A program made the translations under genes and the position numbers. Positions 11,485 through 24,463 of a stretch of DNA of 64,000 nt are shown piece after piece. The notes under the pieces were generated by a model, which saw nothing but the letters and a program-made list of their open reading frames with translations, did not search any database and was not told the DNA's origin. How positions within the stretch are numbered: the stretch's first letter is position 1; each line of letters begins with the position of its first letter. The stretch comes from Pyrrhoderma lamaoense (taxonomy: Eukaryota > Basidiomycota > Agaricomycetes > Hymenochaetales > Hymenochaetaceae): the NCBI GenBank assembly GCA_002794735.1, contig NBAZ01000003.1, positions 868,001-932,000 of the forward strand. Direction: 5' to 3'.

Positions 11485-12640
11485 ATGTCCGAAACAATAA
11501 TCCGTGAGGTAACCAAGGATGTTTGGACGTTTTCTCGGTATAGAATTGTTGCCTAAAGAGTCTTTTGAGTGACGTTTACATGATTTTAGTCCATTTGCCC
11601 TCCGTGGACCTATGTCAATCTCGATACCGGTCGGTGGAAGATCTACAGCCATCAAGCTAGCAAATGGAGACCTCTGGATAGTTGCCAGTACCCCGCTGGA
11701 TACCGAGACAAGGGCAAAGATCGACGAACTTGGGGGACAAGTGAAGTACATCGTTGGTATCAACGCCGTTCATAACTTATATCTGTGTACGTTCTATTTG
11801 TCCTATCTTAATGGTAATTTATATATCAACTTCTCAGGATATTTGTAGCGGAGTTCAAAACGGCATTCCCTGAAGCCAGCGTAATTGGTGTATTAGGACA
11901 TCTGTCGAAACCTCACCTCAAAGAATTAAACTTTGATGGAGGTATGATCAATACTTTCATTTAAATTCCATTTATAGGTACACAAGCCCTAAATTTGTCT
12001 CAGTTTATGGAAAGGACTCCGAGGATATTAGTATGGCTTTGAGGATGAGATCAAGGCCTGGTCAGTTGCTGTCAGAATCTCAACTACAAATCATATTCTC
12101 ATATCATTCCGAATAGTCATTTCTCTGGCCACAAGAATCATGATACAGCCTTCTTTCACGTCGCTTCAGGTACTCTCATCGAGGCGGATCTGATTTTCAA
12201 TTTCCCATGTAATGAACAAGTACGTAAATATATCATTTGTCTTCCATTTCACAAATTGAAATTTCACTTTTTTTTCTTGCATGCAGTTCTCGAAATCGAA
12301 GCAGTCTGGACGCATTCCTGTTGTAACGAGCTTTATGACAAGGCGTTCGTTGTTCCACAGAAAGTTTGTTTGGGGAGCCAGCTTGAATAAAGAGTACGAT
12401 GAATCTCAGTTATGTTAGTTGTGAACTGACCTGACCTTTGATACATCAGAGTCATGAAGCGTGATGTTGCTACGGTCTCAGGCTGGGAATTCGACAGGAT
12501 CATACCATGTCATGGAGTTAGTAATTCATTCTTTTTGACTATCATCTGACGGTAAAGCTGACGGTGAACATCAGGATGTGATTGAGAGTGGGGGCAAAGC
12601 AGCCTGGGTAGAAGCATACAGGCAAATAGCCTCTGCGTAG
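11485..12640 (+). CDS. DUF4336 protein, metallo-beta-lactamase-fold-like
   Basis: Exons 11485-11537, 11590-11784, 11838-11941, 12004-12060, 12117-12219, 12287-12393, 12450-12516 and 12575-12640. The start MSETIIREVTKDVWTFSRPF leads into a beta-rich region (STAIKLANGDLWIVASTPL) and GINAVHNLYLIFVAEFKTAF. GFEDEIKACHFSGHKNHDTA, TLIEADLIFNFP and DRIIPCHGDVIE follow. This pattern fits the DUF4336 family, which is related to metallo-beta-lactamase-fold enzymes; His residues of HNLYL, HFSGH and CHGD could be metal ligands (inference). Exon 4 starts in the frame VYGKDSEDI but must end in the frame YGFEDEIK. One base appears to be missing near 12030. Enzymatic activity is unknown. Confidence 0.65.
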
Positions 12641-12939
12641 AGGACCACCGTACTCATACATCCGGGGAATACATATCTGCAGCCCAATCCTAATATCATT
12701 TTTTTTCAAAATCGTCACAGTAGTATAAAACTACGAAAGAACTACAGGTCTAAGACAATAATCATAATGCAAGTTAAGGAACAAGAGATACATAACGAGT
12801 ATAAGTATAGTACGAATATGAGTTCACCGAAAAATGTGAGTCATACGAAAACAAAAATAAAAGGGGAATTGAATGGTGATGTCGGACAAGAGAAGGTGCA
12901 AAAAGTTTAAGTAGGAAGAAGAAAACTTAAAAAGAAGCA

Positions 12940-15088
12940 TCACGTCAGCATAGAAGAACTACTCATCGAAGTTCGGTCGCTATTTGTTTCTTCAACGATA
13001 CTCAACCCAGAAGGAGCCTCATTCGCAGAGAATGACCGGCGGTGCCACTTGCCCTCAGATCCATTACTCTCAAAACTACCAATACTCACGGTTGATGCAC
13101 TACGGGCTCGCGGACCAAAAACAGGTTTTTGAGTACGTGTCAAAGGAAGGGCCATCTTTCGCGGGGATGTAGTGAAGTAGTTCAACGCACTTAGAGCACT
13201 GGTATTTGTGATTGGGTTGGCCGTTTCGACAAGATTGGCCACGGGAACTTCGACACGTCTATTTTGAAGAGTATCGGATCCCGAAGAGGAAGGATGGTTT
13301 AGCATTCTGGGAGTCAACTGAAGTTTGTTCCGTTTAGCGGATCGAGGCGATTCATCTACACTTTGAGCTCTGTGTGAGCTATTTGTTGTGGGTGTACGTT
13401 GTGACGAACCGTGAGATTGTAGTGTGCTAGAGCGTCTGCTGGATGGTGAACGCAAAGACCGAAGTATTTTCTTTCCTCGCCGACTTGGGTGAGAAGCTCG
13501 ACTACTCAGGCTATTACTATGTGAGAAAGAGAAGTTTGATGATGCAACAGCAGGACTGCTCAAGATAAGCGGTGTATCAAGTCTATCAATAGGGTCTCCC
13601 TCCTCCATAAGCGGCCCTTCTTGCGAACCAAATCTCTCAGATAATTGTTCTGCGTAAAAGTCTGCATCCGTATCGGTGTCCTTGACATCTATCCAATCTT
13701 CAGTATCCTTTCCTACATCATCTGTGATATCGGATACGCTAAAAGAGCTTGCAGCTTTGAGAGGCTTCAACATCTTTTGAGCGCTGAAAGATCTTCCAGA
13801 TGTCACAGTACCCTTTCTACTATCCTGTCGGATAGAGTTCACATCCGTATCTATACTAAGTGTCTGTGCCAACCTTCGACTTTGATAGGTACTACTTTGC
13901 CTTGCATGTTGAGGAGCTGTGGGTAGAGGAGTAGGAGTTACGTTCAAGGGAACGGAAGTATAGAAGGATTCTCGATTGGAACCCGGAGCAAGTGAAGACG
14001 CTCGTGTCGATAGATCAAACTTCAAAGTACTTAGACGTTTTATCTGTAGTATAGTCAATATCAAGTAATCAACCAAACTTAAGTATATACTCACAGAAGG
14101 TAAGAACCAGAGAACACTCTTCTTTTTAGATTTTTGTGAAGCACGGGCTTCAATATCGTCGTCATCTGTCCCCGAACCAGACTGAAGTTTCCACCATTAA
14201 AACTTCGCTTCTCATCATTCATGTTCATGATTTGAAGTTTCTTCAATGCTCGCTCTGATTCTTCTCGCCTATTACGTAGAAATCGATGATAACAGTAAGG
14301 CGAAAACGACTATAATCGAGACTGCAGCAACCGAACCGGATGCAATAATTCCAGCCATTGCTCCACTGAACAAAGCAAGTTAAATTATAAGTCAATACGA
14401 GAGATAACTAAACGTCTTACTCTGGAAGTTTAGTTGGAGGTGATGGAGTATTCAAAGTGGTCGACGTCACACGTGTTGTTATTGTAGCTGTCTCCCAAAC
14501 TGTTTGTGTCTGTGTCTGATCCTTAACTACATTTTTGACCTGCGGAAAGGCTGGGGAAACGTTTTGTAATCACAAATAAAGTAAGGAAACATTGAGGATC
14601 AATACTTACCTGAGGGAAGTGGGCTGGGTGTCGATGGAGGAATAACCGTAGGCCCCGGGGGTATGATAAACACTTTTTCAATGTTAATTGGACCACCATC
14701 CTTCATTTGTACCCTTATAGCATGCAGAGTATCCACACTTAGGTTTCCTACTTGCCAAACTTGTTGCCCATACATATTGCTAGTTTCATTGAGTTGAACG
14801 GTATCATTGATATCATCGCATATAACAGTCATTGACCCACTACTTGGGGTTTTCGATGAATATAACAGCAATTCAGTACCCTGGAAAATAAGAGTTGCAG
14901 ATGAGTTTTGATTAGAAGTCCAAATCCCATCTGGGCTATCTGGATTATGAAACCTAAAGTCAGATTAGTATATATTCTCTTTTTGTATGAGGTACAGCTA
15001 AGCTAAGCTACCAGCCGGCATCAAGCATCGAGCTGTTTGAGTCGTTATTAGCAAAGATCCAATGCTGAGCATTCCCTAAGACTTCCAT
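12940..15088 (-). CDS. Single-pass membrane protein with Ser-rich cytoplasmic tail
   Basis: Readable exons are 15012-15088, 14610-14953, 14421-14550, one starting at 14365, one ending at 14095, and 12940-14043. The first part has Asn-Ser/Thr glycosylation motifs (NDSNSS, NQNSSAT) and a beta-sandwich-like region (MTVICDDINDTVQLNET). A Pro/Ser/Thr stalk follows, then AGIIASGSVAAVSIIVVFAL as the membrane segment. The tail reads DDDIEARASQKSKKKSV and continues as a long Ser-rich region. This architecture is common in surface proteins of Agaricomycetes. Between 14100 and 14300 the frame is not resolved: RREESERALKKLQ lies in a different frame from the membrane segment. A hydrophobic stretch upstream of ATG 15088 (FLFPLSVFLS) could be a signal peptide if a start lies further upstream. 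Function unknown. Confidence 0.55.
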
Positions 15089-16125
15089 GGAAAGAAAAAC
15101 AGAGAGAGGAAAGAGAAAGGTGGACTGAGAGCTCGCAGGGGATTTTTTGATAACAGCACAAGTATAATATAGAGCTGGGTGTTGTGATAGCCAACGATTC
15201 TCGTGGCGATATCTCTCAAAATGAAGACACCGACGTCAGGGGAAGGGGGGGGGGGAAGAAGAGAAGAGGAAATAATGAATTGTGTATAAGTGACGGATTT
15301 ACCTGTAAAGACGGGGCATCTGACCGAATTGCATCAACCTTTCAAGGGCATTACCGCAAGCTATAAGTAGAACGAGGAGCATGCGAATCGAAGACCCCTA
15401 AGAAAGGAAGCGCATCTGTACTGATCTCATTCCGGCTTGATCTGATCAACCAAAGCCTTATTTTATCCTTGAGTTACAGAAACTAGACGCTGAAGCATTG
15501 AAGGGAACGTAATGGAAGGTGCATAGTGCTCAGCTCATTTGCGCCGAGTAGAGACTCAGCAGTAACAGTAGATGTATCTTATTCTCATATCGTGCTAACC
15601 GTCAGAGGGCCTGGTCATCCAGGAGAAGAGACAGAGCAAAGCAAACGACTTTAAGAGGGTCTTAAAACGGAAGTGGATCTACTCCGTGTCTGCTTATATG
15701 CATGTGCACCTTCCTAAGCTTGTTCAGCCTCTCACAGAAGGTCCAACGTGAGAATCTGGTGCGTCGTTTCTGAACACAGACATTGCCAAGTGATAGTAAC
15801 CAACTCTACTATTCGGCGATATAATACTCAATTTCTATGAGTACAACTTGTCACTGTAGCACCTGTTTCTAGGGAACATGTCTTGATCAGCAAATCATTG
15901 AAGATCTGCTTTGATAATCTGTTCGGGTATCCCGGGATTCTTTGAAACTTTAGGAGTGAATATCATGATGTTCATCAACGACTTTATAGTCTACTGTCAA
16001 AACTGTCTTATAATCAGCTGAGATGCGAAAAAATCATTATTACCGGCTACACACATTATGCCTTATTCAGCCAAGAACAATATAGCTCAAAGGCTACTTT
16101 CCAAGCTCGTTCATAGTTTTTTGAC
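15089..16125. other. Intergenic, no gene recognised
   Basis: About 1 kb between the membrane-protein start and the 3' end of phosphatase A. It contains a G11 run. No coding or RNA signal recognised. Confidence 0.5.
15245..15255 (+). repeat. G11 homopolymer
   Basis: Eleven consecutive G flanked by purines. Its length may be unreliable given the run-length problems elsewhere in the window. Confidence 0.9.
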
Positions 16126-17592
16126 TCACAATGGAAGTACAATTATAGTCGTATCGTCCATCCAGCGTTCGCACATCTCTACCGTAAGCATAGATGAAAC
16201 AACGTCTTCATCTGTACCGCCCAGTGCGTAACGTAATAAAGCTGACGCAGCATTTGAATTATTATTCTGGCAAAGTGTATTTCCAACGATGTCTATCCAA
16301 TCTTCATAACTGGGGCGCCCCTTAAATAAGTCAATGAGTCCATCACTACACAATATAAGAAAGCGTTGACTGTGTCTTGATTTAAGAGAATCGACCGTGC
16401 TAATGCCAAAGGAAATATGCTCTACTTCTGGAACATTACTCAGGTACGGAGGTGTCTTGATTCGAGGTAGAATAACGCTGAGAGGTGTCATAAATCTGAA
16501 TCCAGAAGAGGCATTCATGAAAATTCTCTCTGAGTAAAGTTTAGGTAGTTTGAAAAGATGATCTCCTAGAGCTGAGTATGTATGTTAGATGAAAGCAAAT
16601 TGAATCATAAAATTCTAAAGAACCTCGTGTTACAGCTATAGCGCCTAATACTCGACGCCTAAGAAAAGCCTCGTCCTCGTCGGGATGCTCTGATTGGACG
16701 CGGGCGGCCTCTACAGCGTCATCTCCGTTATGCAGCTTACTCATAACCTTATACCTTTGTATTTGTTTAGACCGTTATGACCTACTTCACCAAGGACTTT
16801 TATATAGAGAGCACTTCATAAGATTGTTCACTATGATGAAATCTTTCTGGGCGAAACTTACTTGCAACACAGTCTCCTAAGCTTGCTACCCATACGTCCT
16901 CATATTCGGGATCCACAAGTGCGACAAGTACAGTAGTACCACGCATACACCGGGCTACGATAGTAGCGTTCGTCCCTCCGTGCTGTTGATCATTAACAAG
17001 ACTCTTGATTTCCTCATCACTCATCTTGTTGATAGCTGCCTCTCCGCCAGGGACCAAGTCCATCAATTCTCGAGTCATGTTATCGTCAAAGCGACGTATA
17101 GAGTCTGAGAGTATTGTAGAAACAACTTCTGTGTCAATCGTCTTCTGAGACGAGAAACCAGATTCTAAATCCTTCTTCAGGAAGGACGGTAAAGACTTGA
17201 CAGTATGATCGACCGTATCGTGGCCAGCGTGGCCTACGTTCGCGAGGAATGTCAGTATTGATTATTACCAAGTTTTCGCTGAGATATACCATCAAAGACC
17301 CCACGAATGTCCATTTTCCATTGGGTAGTTCCCAGCTTTCAACTATATATCTATCCTGAGAACGTTGATCGGGATCGGGACACGGTTGAAGCGACACACT
17401 AAACGCCTTTCGCAGCGTTCCCTCTTTGTCTGAGACGCCTAGCTCGTATGTTTTGGGCAGTGCTTGCCTGTTGAGTTCGGCCGTTAGGTATGGTTCGTGA
17501 AGTCGCGTATAAGTCCATGGACCCTCTCCCTTCCACCCCATATCTGTTTGCGCCTTTACACCTCTCATTGTGTTTCCATCACCTTCAGACAT
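16126..17592 (-). CDS. PP2C-type Ser/Thr phosphatase, copy A
   Basis: Exons 17290-17592, 16862-17233, 16624-16796 and 16126-16571. After the N-terminal DMGWKGEGPWTYTRL the catalytic core shows DGHAGHDTVDH, VWVASLGDC, RRVLGAIAVTRALGDHLFKL, FLILCSDGLIDLF and DDTTIIV. These correspond to the metal-binding motifs of PPM/PP2C phosphatases, with DD where DN is common at the last motif. The layout resembles pyruvate-dehydrogenase-phosphatase-type PP2Cs. The substrate is unknown. Two one-base gaps are suspected. The first is in the C4 run 17299-17302 (+ strand), where a fifth base would give FVGVFDG; the second is near 16750-16760, before SKLHNGDD. Copy B at 55764-57455 shares the same domain plan and the same intron position inside DG|H. 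It is divergent from DBP10. Confidence 0.8.
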
Positions 17593-18019
17593 CCTCGTAT
17601 TTATGCTCAGAGAACTTGAAATAATTATTGTTGACGTTATAAAAAAACTTTAGTATGACGTATGGTGGAGGCTGTCCACATGATAAGTGGTGATAATGTG
17701 CACTTGTCTGATCACAAAACGAGTAGATCTTACGAGTATAGTACTTTGTAGTTGCCGTCTTAGCGTAAATTAGACGGAAGGATTCATCAGATGCTAACCC
17801 TTGTTACTCTATACAAGAAGTATTATTGACTCGCTAAAACCTAAAACTAGCAGTCTCACAAGAGGGTTGCTAGATAATCGACGTGTTCTCAAAAAGAGTA
17901 TGCAAATATCGTGTTGAGTATCTAAAGAGCGTGTTTGTTGAATTGTTCAGCTTTGAGTCATTTATCCACTAACACAGTATACTTTATTACTTACATGCAA
18001 CCATGATGGATCGCAGCTT
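17593..18019. promoter_or_regulatory. Divergent upstream region, PP2C-A / DBP10
   Basis: 427 bases between the start codons of two divergent genes. No defined motif recognised. Role inferred from position. Confidence 0.35.
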
Positions 18020-21000
18020 ATGTCGCAAATAGCCAAAAGTCAGGTGCTCCGTCGATCACAGCGTTTTGGATCTTCCCGCATTAATTTTGAAAACTACATG
18101 TCTTATTACAGGCTGATCCAATACCCTCAATTTAAATGGCTTTACTAAAAGAAAACGCATTGAGGTAGATGAGGATGAAGAGAGCTCTTCGCATGCAAGC
18201 CTAGGAGCAGGCTCATCTGATGACGAAATTGACATTGCTGGAGCCTTAGCTGGAAAAAAGGAGCGAAAACTAAAGGGAGACGATTATGGCTCCGGTTCGG
18301 ATGATGACGATGATTTTGAAGAACTCGAAGCCCTCATTAAGAACTCCGTTTCGAGAAGAGATAAAAAGGAAGGAACAAAACTACTAAAACAAACAAAAGG
18401 AAAGTCAAAAATTTCCAAAGGTGAAGTTGGAGGGGCAGCTTCCAAAGTATGGGTATGTAACTGCATATTACTATCTTCAGGAAGAGATAGTCTAATGTCA
18501 CTGTATATAGGATTACACCCTTCACTCTTTAGGTCTCTGACTTTACGAGGCTATAAAGTTCCAACTCCAATTCAACGTTTATGTATCCCTACATTGCTCA
18601 CAACTCCTCCTCGTGATCTTGTTGGCATGGCACGGACGGGCTCAGGAAAAACACTTGCCTATATGGTTCCACTCATCCAAAGGCTTGGGGGTAGACATGC
18701 CACTGCTTTTGGTGCTCGTGCACTTATCTTAGTTCCGGCCCGTGAACTTGCTCTTCAAGTACTCAAAGTAGGCAAGGAACTTGTGCGCGGATGGAACGCA
18801 TCAGAGGGTGGGCATGTAGGTGACAATGAAGATGATGATAGTATAAATACGAAGGGACAAGGTCTTCGTTGGGGGCTGGTAGTTGGTGGGGAGAGCTTGG
18901 ATGAACAATTCGAAATGATTACTTCTAATCCGGATGTGTAAGTTAACTGATATATAATTTATCTAAACACCATACTGAAACTACTACAATAAAAGAGTTA
19001 TCGCAACTCCTGGGCGTCTCTTACATCTCATTGTAGAGATGAACCTCGACTTACGCTCAGTACAATACGTTGTCTTCGATGAAGCTGACCGTCTATTCGA
19101 AATGGGATTTTCAACAGCACTGGCTGAAATTCTACATCGACTCCCCCCAACTAGACAAACTCTTCTATTCTCAGCTACTTTACCAAAATCGCTCGTCGAC
19201 TTCGCCAAAGCCGGTTTGCAAGACCCCAAACTTGTTCGACTTGATGCAGATAGTAAATTAAGCTCCGACCTTCGTATGTCATTCTTCTCTATCAAGCAGG
19301 TAGAGAAAGATGCTTGTCTCCTTGTTCTACTCAGGGATGTTATCAAAGTACCATTAGGTAATCCATTGGAAGGTAATTCTGATCACTCAGCTAAGGGAAA
19401 GGGGAAAGGTGCAGAGACGCAACACGCAGCACCGCACCAAACCCTGATTTTTGTTGCTACCAAACATCACGTCGAATACGTTAGCAATATGCTTAGTACC
19501 GCAGGCTATGCTGTATCTCATATTTATGGATCCCTTGATCAGGCTGCTCGTGTAGAGCAACTAGAACGATTTAGATCCGGACGGACGAATTTACTCGTCG
19601 TCACTGATGTTGCAGCTCGGGGTATCGATATTCCAATTTTAGCGCATGTAGTGAACTACGACTTTCCTTCCGGTGCACGTATCTTTGTGCATCGGGTCGG
19701 CCGAACTGCACGTGCAGGACGTACAGGATGGGCATGGTCGTTTGTTAGTGCAACAGAACTCCCCCATCTACTTGACCTACAACTATTTCTGGGTAGACCA
19801 CTGAAGAGTACGGTTGATCCTCGCGCGGGAGAGCGCTCATACATCGATTCATTGATACTCGGCGCCTTTCCACGGACCAAAATAGACGATGAAATTGAGT
19901 ATGTGCGCGGACTTGATAATGAGAATCGATCACTTGCATCAATGAGGGAAGTAATGCGTAAAGGTCAAGGGATGTATGAACGTAGTCGTGGAAAAGCAAG
20001 TCAGGCCAGTTATAAACGTGCAAAAGAAATGATGCGCTCAGGCCAATGGGGCTTCTCAACCACTGTGGGAGAGACGAGTATTCATCCTGTCCTACGATTG
20101 ATGCAGGGATCCGAGAATAGCTTAGATGTTGAGAAAGAGATGAAGCACGAAAGACTCTTTTGAAAGCCGTGAATGCATTCTCACCTGCAGAAACAGTATT
20201 TGAATTAGGGAGCAGGGGGAAGACAGGCGGGCTGCGCTGATGAAGGATAGGAGAAAAGCTCTTGCAAAGGCTCGGATCAGGGCTACGCCCGTAGTCAGTG
20301 TGGTTGAAGAAGAGATAGAAGAGAAAAGCAATAGTAATCATCTTCATACTGAAGAAGTTGAGATGGCTGGCGAAGATGAGATTGAGGTAGGAGTTCATCA
20401 GCGTAAACTATGTACTGTGATGTCTTATACTGAATTATACTACAGGCTGCCTTTACTCCGGGATCAGGTCTCAAGAAGCATCGCGATGAAGATTTCTATA
20501 TGTCATACTTCCAGAAAGGAGCGATAACTGAGAAAGGGTATGCCTCAATACCAAGTTCTGTTTGCACATATTTCATTTTCCTTACTCTTGAATTTTTTTC
20601 CCATAGTTACTCTCTTCGTGATGGCGCATCATTTGCTGAGCAGGCAAAGCACGCCACCTTCGATTTAGCAGGTGACGAAAACGTTGTGGACCGAAATCGT
20701 CATAACTCTCAACTTAAATGGGATCGGAAAAAGAAGAAATTTGTTAAGGGTACTGGTGAAGGTGCTGACAATGTGAAAATCGTCAAAACAGAGAGTGGAG
20801 CACGTCTCCCTGCAACATACCGATCAGGAAAATTTGATGAATGGAAAGCGAAAACCCATACTCATGTACCTCGAGTGGGTGAGACCGAAATTGAGGGTTC
20901 AGCACGCCGTGCATCTGGCCACGGTGGGAGAAAGTTCAAGCATATGGGTACAATGCCTGCGAAGCCTTTGCATAAATTGAATAAGGACTACGAGCGTAAG

Positions 21001-21228
21001 ACTCGCCAATTAATGAAACGGGAGCAAAGCCGGGGCGTAGATAGTCCAGAGAGTGTACAAAACGCTAAGGACAAAAACAAGAAAGGCAGGAGTAGATATG
21101 GTCAAAAGCCCATTGGACGTGTGCATTCAGAATTGAAATCTGCAGAGCAGATTAGAAAGTCAAGGGAAATTGTGGAACGGAAGCGGGCGAAGAATGCTCG
21201 TACTCCGAAAAAATTCAAAAGGAAGTAA
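18020..21228 (+). CDS. DBP10: DEAD-box ATP-dependent RNA helicase DBP10 (DDX54-like)
   Basis: Exons 18020-18043, 18112-18452, 18511-18937, 18998-20396, 20446-20537 and 20607-21228. Motifs are in the usual order: the Q motif around TPIQR, ARTGSGKT (motif I, near 18630), PAREL, DEAD at 19078-19089, SAT, then VTDVAARGIDIP and HRVGRTARAGR. The C-terminal part is Lys-rich (KWDRKKKKFVKG, KNARTPKKFKRK) as in DBP10, which works in 60S subunit assembly in the nucleolus. Four points need one extra base to keep the known frame: near 18118 (GATCCAAT), at 18450-18453 (TGGG at the exon end), near 20150 and near 20225. A helicase of this kind is normally essential, so I read these as assembly errors rather than gene decay. 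The start is the short exon MSQIAKSQ, which is an inference. Confidence 0.9.
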
Positions 21229-21384
21229 ATGCTTTTGATTCAGTTTATCTTATACATTTAGTGTACTACTATCTATCCAATACGGGTTCATGGGTATAAT
21301 TCATGATATAGAATACTATTTGCTACATAAAATTTTCTTCATAGTGCATATCAATACGAGAAAGAAGAAGAGGACAATGTTGAC

Positions 21385-22428
21385 TCAGCGAATGCCAGTA
21401 CGAGAAGTGCTAGAGGCTGGTCGAGAAGAGGAAATAGATGATGCGGGTCGAGGGATGCGGCCACCCGAACCACTAACAGTAGGGATAGAACTACCTTTAC
21501 CTCTTGTAGCACTAGATGAAGAAGAAGAAGGGGCAGTAGAAGAAGGTGCGTCTTGTGTAGTAGAATTTTTTGAGCAAAACACCCCAAAGTACAGTTTAGG
21601 AGTCTGCTTACTGGATCGCGCAATAGCTGCACCTCTAGCCCGAGCCGTCGCTCGAGTTCCTCGCACACCTCTTACTCCACCGTAACCTGCACGTATAGCC
21701 AATCTTTCGCGCTTTTCTGCTTCCGCACGTTCTCTGTCCTCTTTCAACGACCGCTCCCGCTCCTCCCGTTCTATGCGCTCCTTCTCCTTGCGTTCAGCTA
21801 GGGCACGTTCTTCTGCTTCTCTTCTTGCCTTTTCAGCTGCCTCTAGTTCAAGACGATCAAGAGTAGCTTCGTCCTTTACAATAAATCAATACAACTGAGA
21901 TTCGTAATTTAGCAGAAGAGTGAAAATGCATACATCTTCTGCACCGTGCCATCGTTCGTCAAATATCATTCTAGTTGTAGACTCTGATTTAGCAAGGATA
22001 TCAATGTATTTGTTTAAAAGAGCGTTTGTTTGCTTAAGTTGCTCAGCAACACACTGTAGTGAAAGCTTTCGTATAAGATAAAAGTATCTTCGAGTGATGA
22101 ATAGTCAACTTTCCTCGGTCGACGATTTTGTGTCACTAAGTGCATTGTTATATAGAGCGAAACCAGCATTTAGTTTTCTCAGCACGAATAAATCTTGTCG
22201 TAATCGTTCTTCCCTAGTTCTGGCTGCTGATCGGGAAGAGTCATCTTCAGTATCAGCTGGAACTGTTGTTTCATTTCCTACTTCAATTTCGTCGTCTACA
22301 ATAGCCTCTTCGGAAATAGGAGCAGGAGGCTCGGGTTCAGGGAGTTTCGGAGGACGTGCTAGAAGGCTGAATGGTTGTGTTTTTGCGCGAGACTGACTAG
22401 GAAACCCATCCAAAGATAAATCGGACAT
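21385..22428 (-). CDS. DUO1: DASH complex subunit Duo1
   Basis: Exons are about 22110-22428, 21934-22065 and 21385-21873. The Duo1 core is seen as LRQDLFVLRKLNAGFALYNN followed by EQLKQTNALLNKYIDILAKS and MIFDERWHGAED. The last exon encodes a very charged coiled coil (repeated Glu-Arg-Lys) and an Arg/Ser/Gly tail ending GIR. In fungi Duo1 is a subunit of the DASH/Dam1 ring that couples kinetochores to spindle microtubules, and basic tails can contact microtubules. The exon 1/exon 2 junction does not join in phase with GTTGAC (22109) as donor. The junction or a base near it is wrong, so the protein there is uncertain. Confidence 0.75.
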
Positions 22429-24463
22429 GGATTAGTTAATGCTAACCATCGGGTATTGTAACATGTATTCACTTGGTCTAGGGTCTTGTATGTCTTGTAG
22501 TCGCTCGTCACGTTTTTGTTACACAAACAAGGAAAGGCGGCTGAACACACCTGTGATCAATCTCACTATATTCACTAACAACTTTAATTCGAACTTAGTG
22601 TTTGGTCTGGCATTTTGTGGAAAAATGTCAAAAGCTAAAAACAAACTCGTTGATCCTGATCAAACGACATAAGTAGCATTCTCTAGTTTACTCACTGGCA
22701 GCTATCAACTTCAGCATTATCCAACTACTCGCCAAATAGCATGCCTTTACTATACCGCCTCACATTCGAATACGACTTGTTAACTTTTTTCACAGATTGG
22801 ACTTGAGATCACGCATACATTGATCCTACTATATAACTACACCTATAATACTTAATGTAGACGGCACAGAGTGGGCCGTTATCGCGCCAACTTCATAAAG
22901 TCAAGTGATATCAGAACTTTCCCTACAAGTGAATCATGGCCTTTGCATATCTCCACATGGGATATTTTATCCCTACTGAAGAAGGAACCCTAGACATACG
23001 AAACTTGTCACTTTTACAAATAATGAACCCGGTTAACGATAGCGAGGCTTTGTTGTAACTAAAAGGGTCTCCTTAATTATAAAACTGCGACTCGTGCAAA
23101 TACAAAACTTAAACAATTTGAAGAGATTTCTAAAGCTGATATATATCATTCCTCCTAAACTATGTGATAGAATTGATATGATTTGGGTTTGTATAAAACC
23201 TACACTGTGGTTTTAAACAGATAACTTGGAAGTTAGATTTGGGTGCGAAAATTGTGGGAGCCAAACTCTGCTTCGAAAAGATTGGCTATTTAAAAGAAGT
23301 TTCAGTAATGTAATCAATATATGCGTATGCAGACCAAACATCACCTGAAGGTGGTACAGAAAGATCTGTGAAACTTACAAATGAGAATAAATGCTGTATC
23401 CGCTTGCTTATCCGGATATTTATCTACTTACTCATTCCTTACCTTCGTGCCGCTAGACATCCGGTTTCGAAGTGATATAAGAACTTGAGTCTACGACAAT
23501 TCCGGGGCATAATGGCTGGCTAATTGTACAAAATATGTGATTGATCCAGAGCTCATATTACTGCAGAATAGGATGATATGAACAGGTTATCTACCAAGGA
23601 ACGACCACAAACTAATAAAAGACCATTTACACCAAACAATATATGAACTGACATTTGAATCTAGTTTTGCTCGTGAGTTTCGGACCCTCCATATCTATAC
23701 CCAGTGATTTATACTTACTTACTTTCTGTAGAGAGCTGATAGCAAAATAATTGGTCCATTAATTGACTGCATTGCCAACATAGATATCTGAAAGCCTATA
23801 TGATTTGACTCAAAGCTGAACCTGGAGCAAAGTCTGATGATTTCAGTGTAAGATATCATACGTCAAATTATCGCTGAAGGCGATGTCGAGCTGGCACACC
23901 CCATCATCTACTATTAAATATATAACTAGCATTAGATGCTGACTTCGCAATTGCCTCGCAGACTATACCTGATTTAGATAGTACTTCATCTGCAATACTT
24001 GGCTTTCTTATACGGTCCATAGCCAAAGTTGATTATAAGAGCATACAGCTGGTAGTTTACCCAGAAGTTTCCAACTTGATAGAGATCAGATGCACACACG
24101 AGCATCTGCGTTTTAAGAGAGGTATTTTGTAGTTATGGACGCTTTCTTAGAAGACGTAGTGGAGTCGATCCTTATTAGTCTCAGGCGGGCTTTTCTTGTG
24201 CAAGTGCGCGTGCATGTACCATTTTAGTTTATGCCTGTCAACTGCCATAACCTCATTCACCAAGTCGAAATTTACAACTCAAAGCCAATCTTGCACTAAT
24301 CTCTTTTGCTACCTTACTCGACTCATCAATCCACAAGCAAAAACTAGGTTCTATAAACTAGCTATAACTGTCCACTACACTTCCAGATAACGTAGTATTT
24401 CGACCTCGTAAGCGTTTGTTGGAATACAAACATCATAGGTATTCATAGTATTAATGCCTTAGC
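22429..24463. other. Large intergenic region, nothing recognised
   Basis: About 2 kb between divergent DUO1 and the F-box gene. AT-rich, with no frame, RNA gene, terminal repeat or transposase remnant that I can support. It is far longer than most divergent spacers in this window. Confidence 0.5.

Noticed and set aside
14275..14299. A 25-base ultrashort intron
   Set aside because: It fixes only one of two frame changes, and all other introns here are at least about 44 bases, so base errors are more likely.
16126..17592. Calling PP2C-A (and DBP10, SSL1, CDS1) pseudogenes
   Set aside because: Every break is a single missing base, conserved motifs on both sides are intact and no nonsense or large deletions occur, which is not how decayed genes look.
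21351..21668. Leucine-rich minus-strand frame inside DUO1
   Set aside because: It is another frame of the charged coiled-coil exon of DUO1; repetitive coding DNA often opens such shadows.
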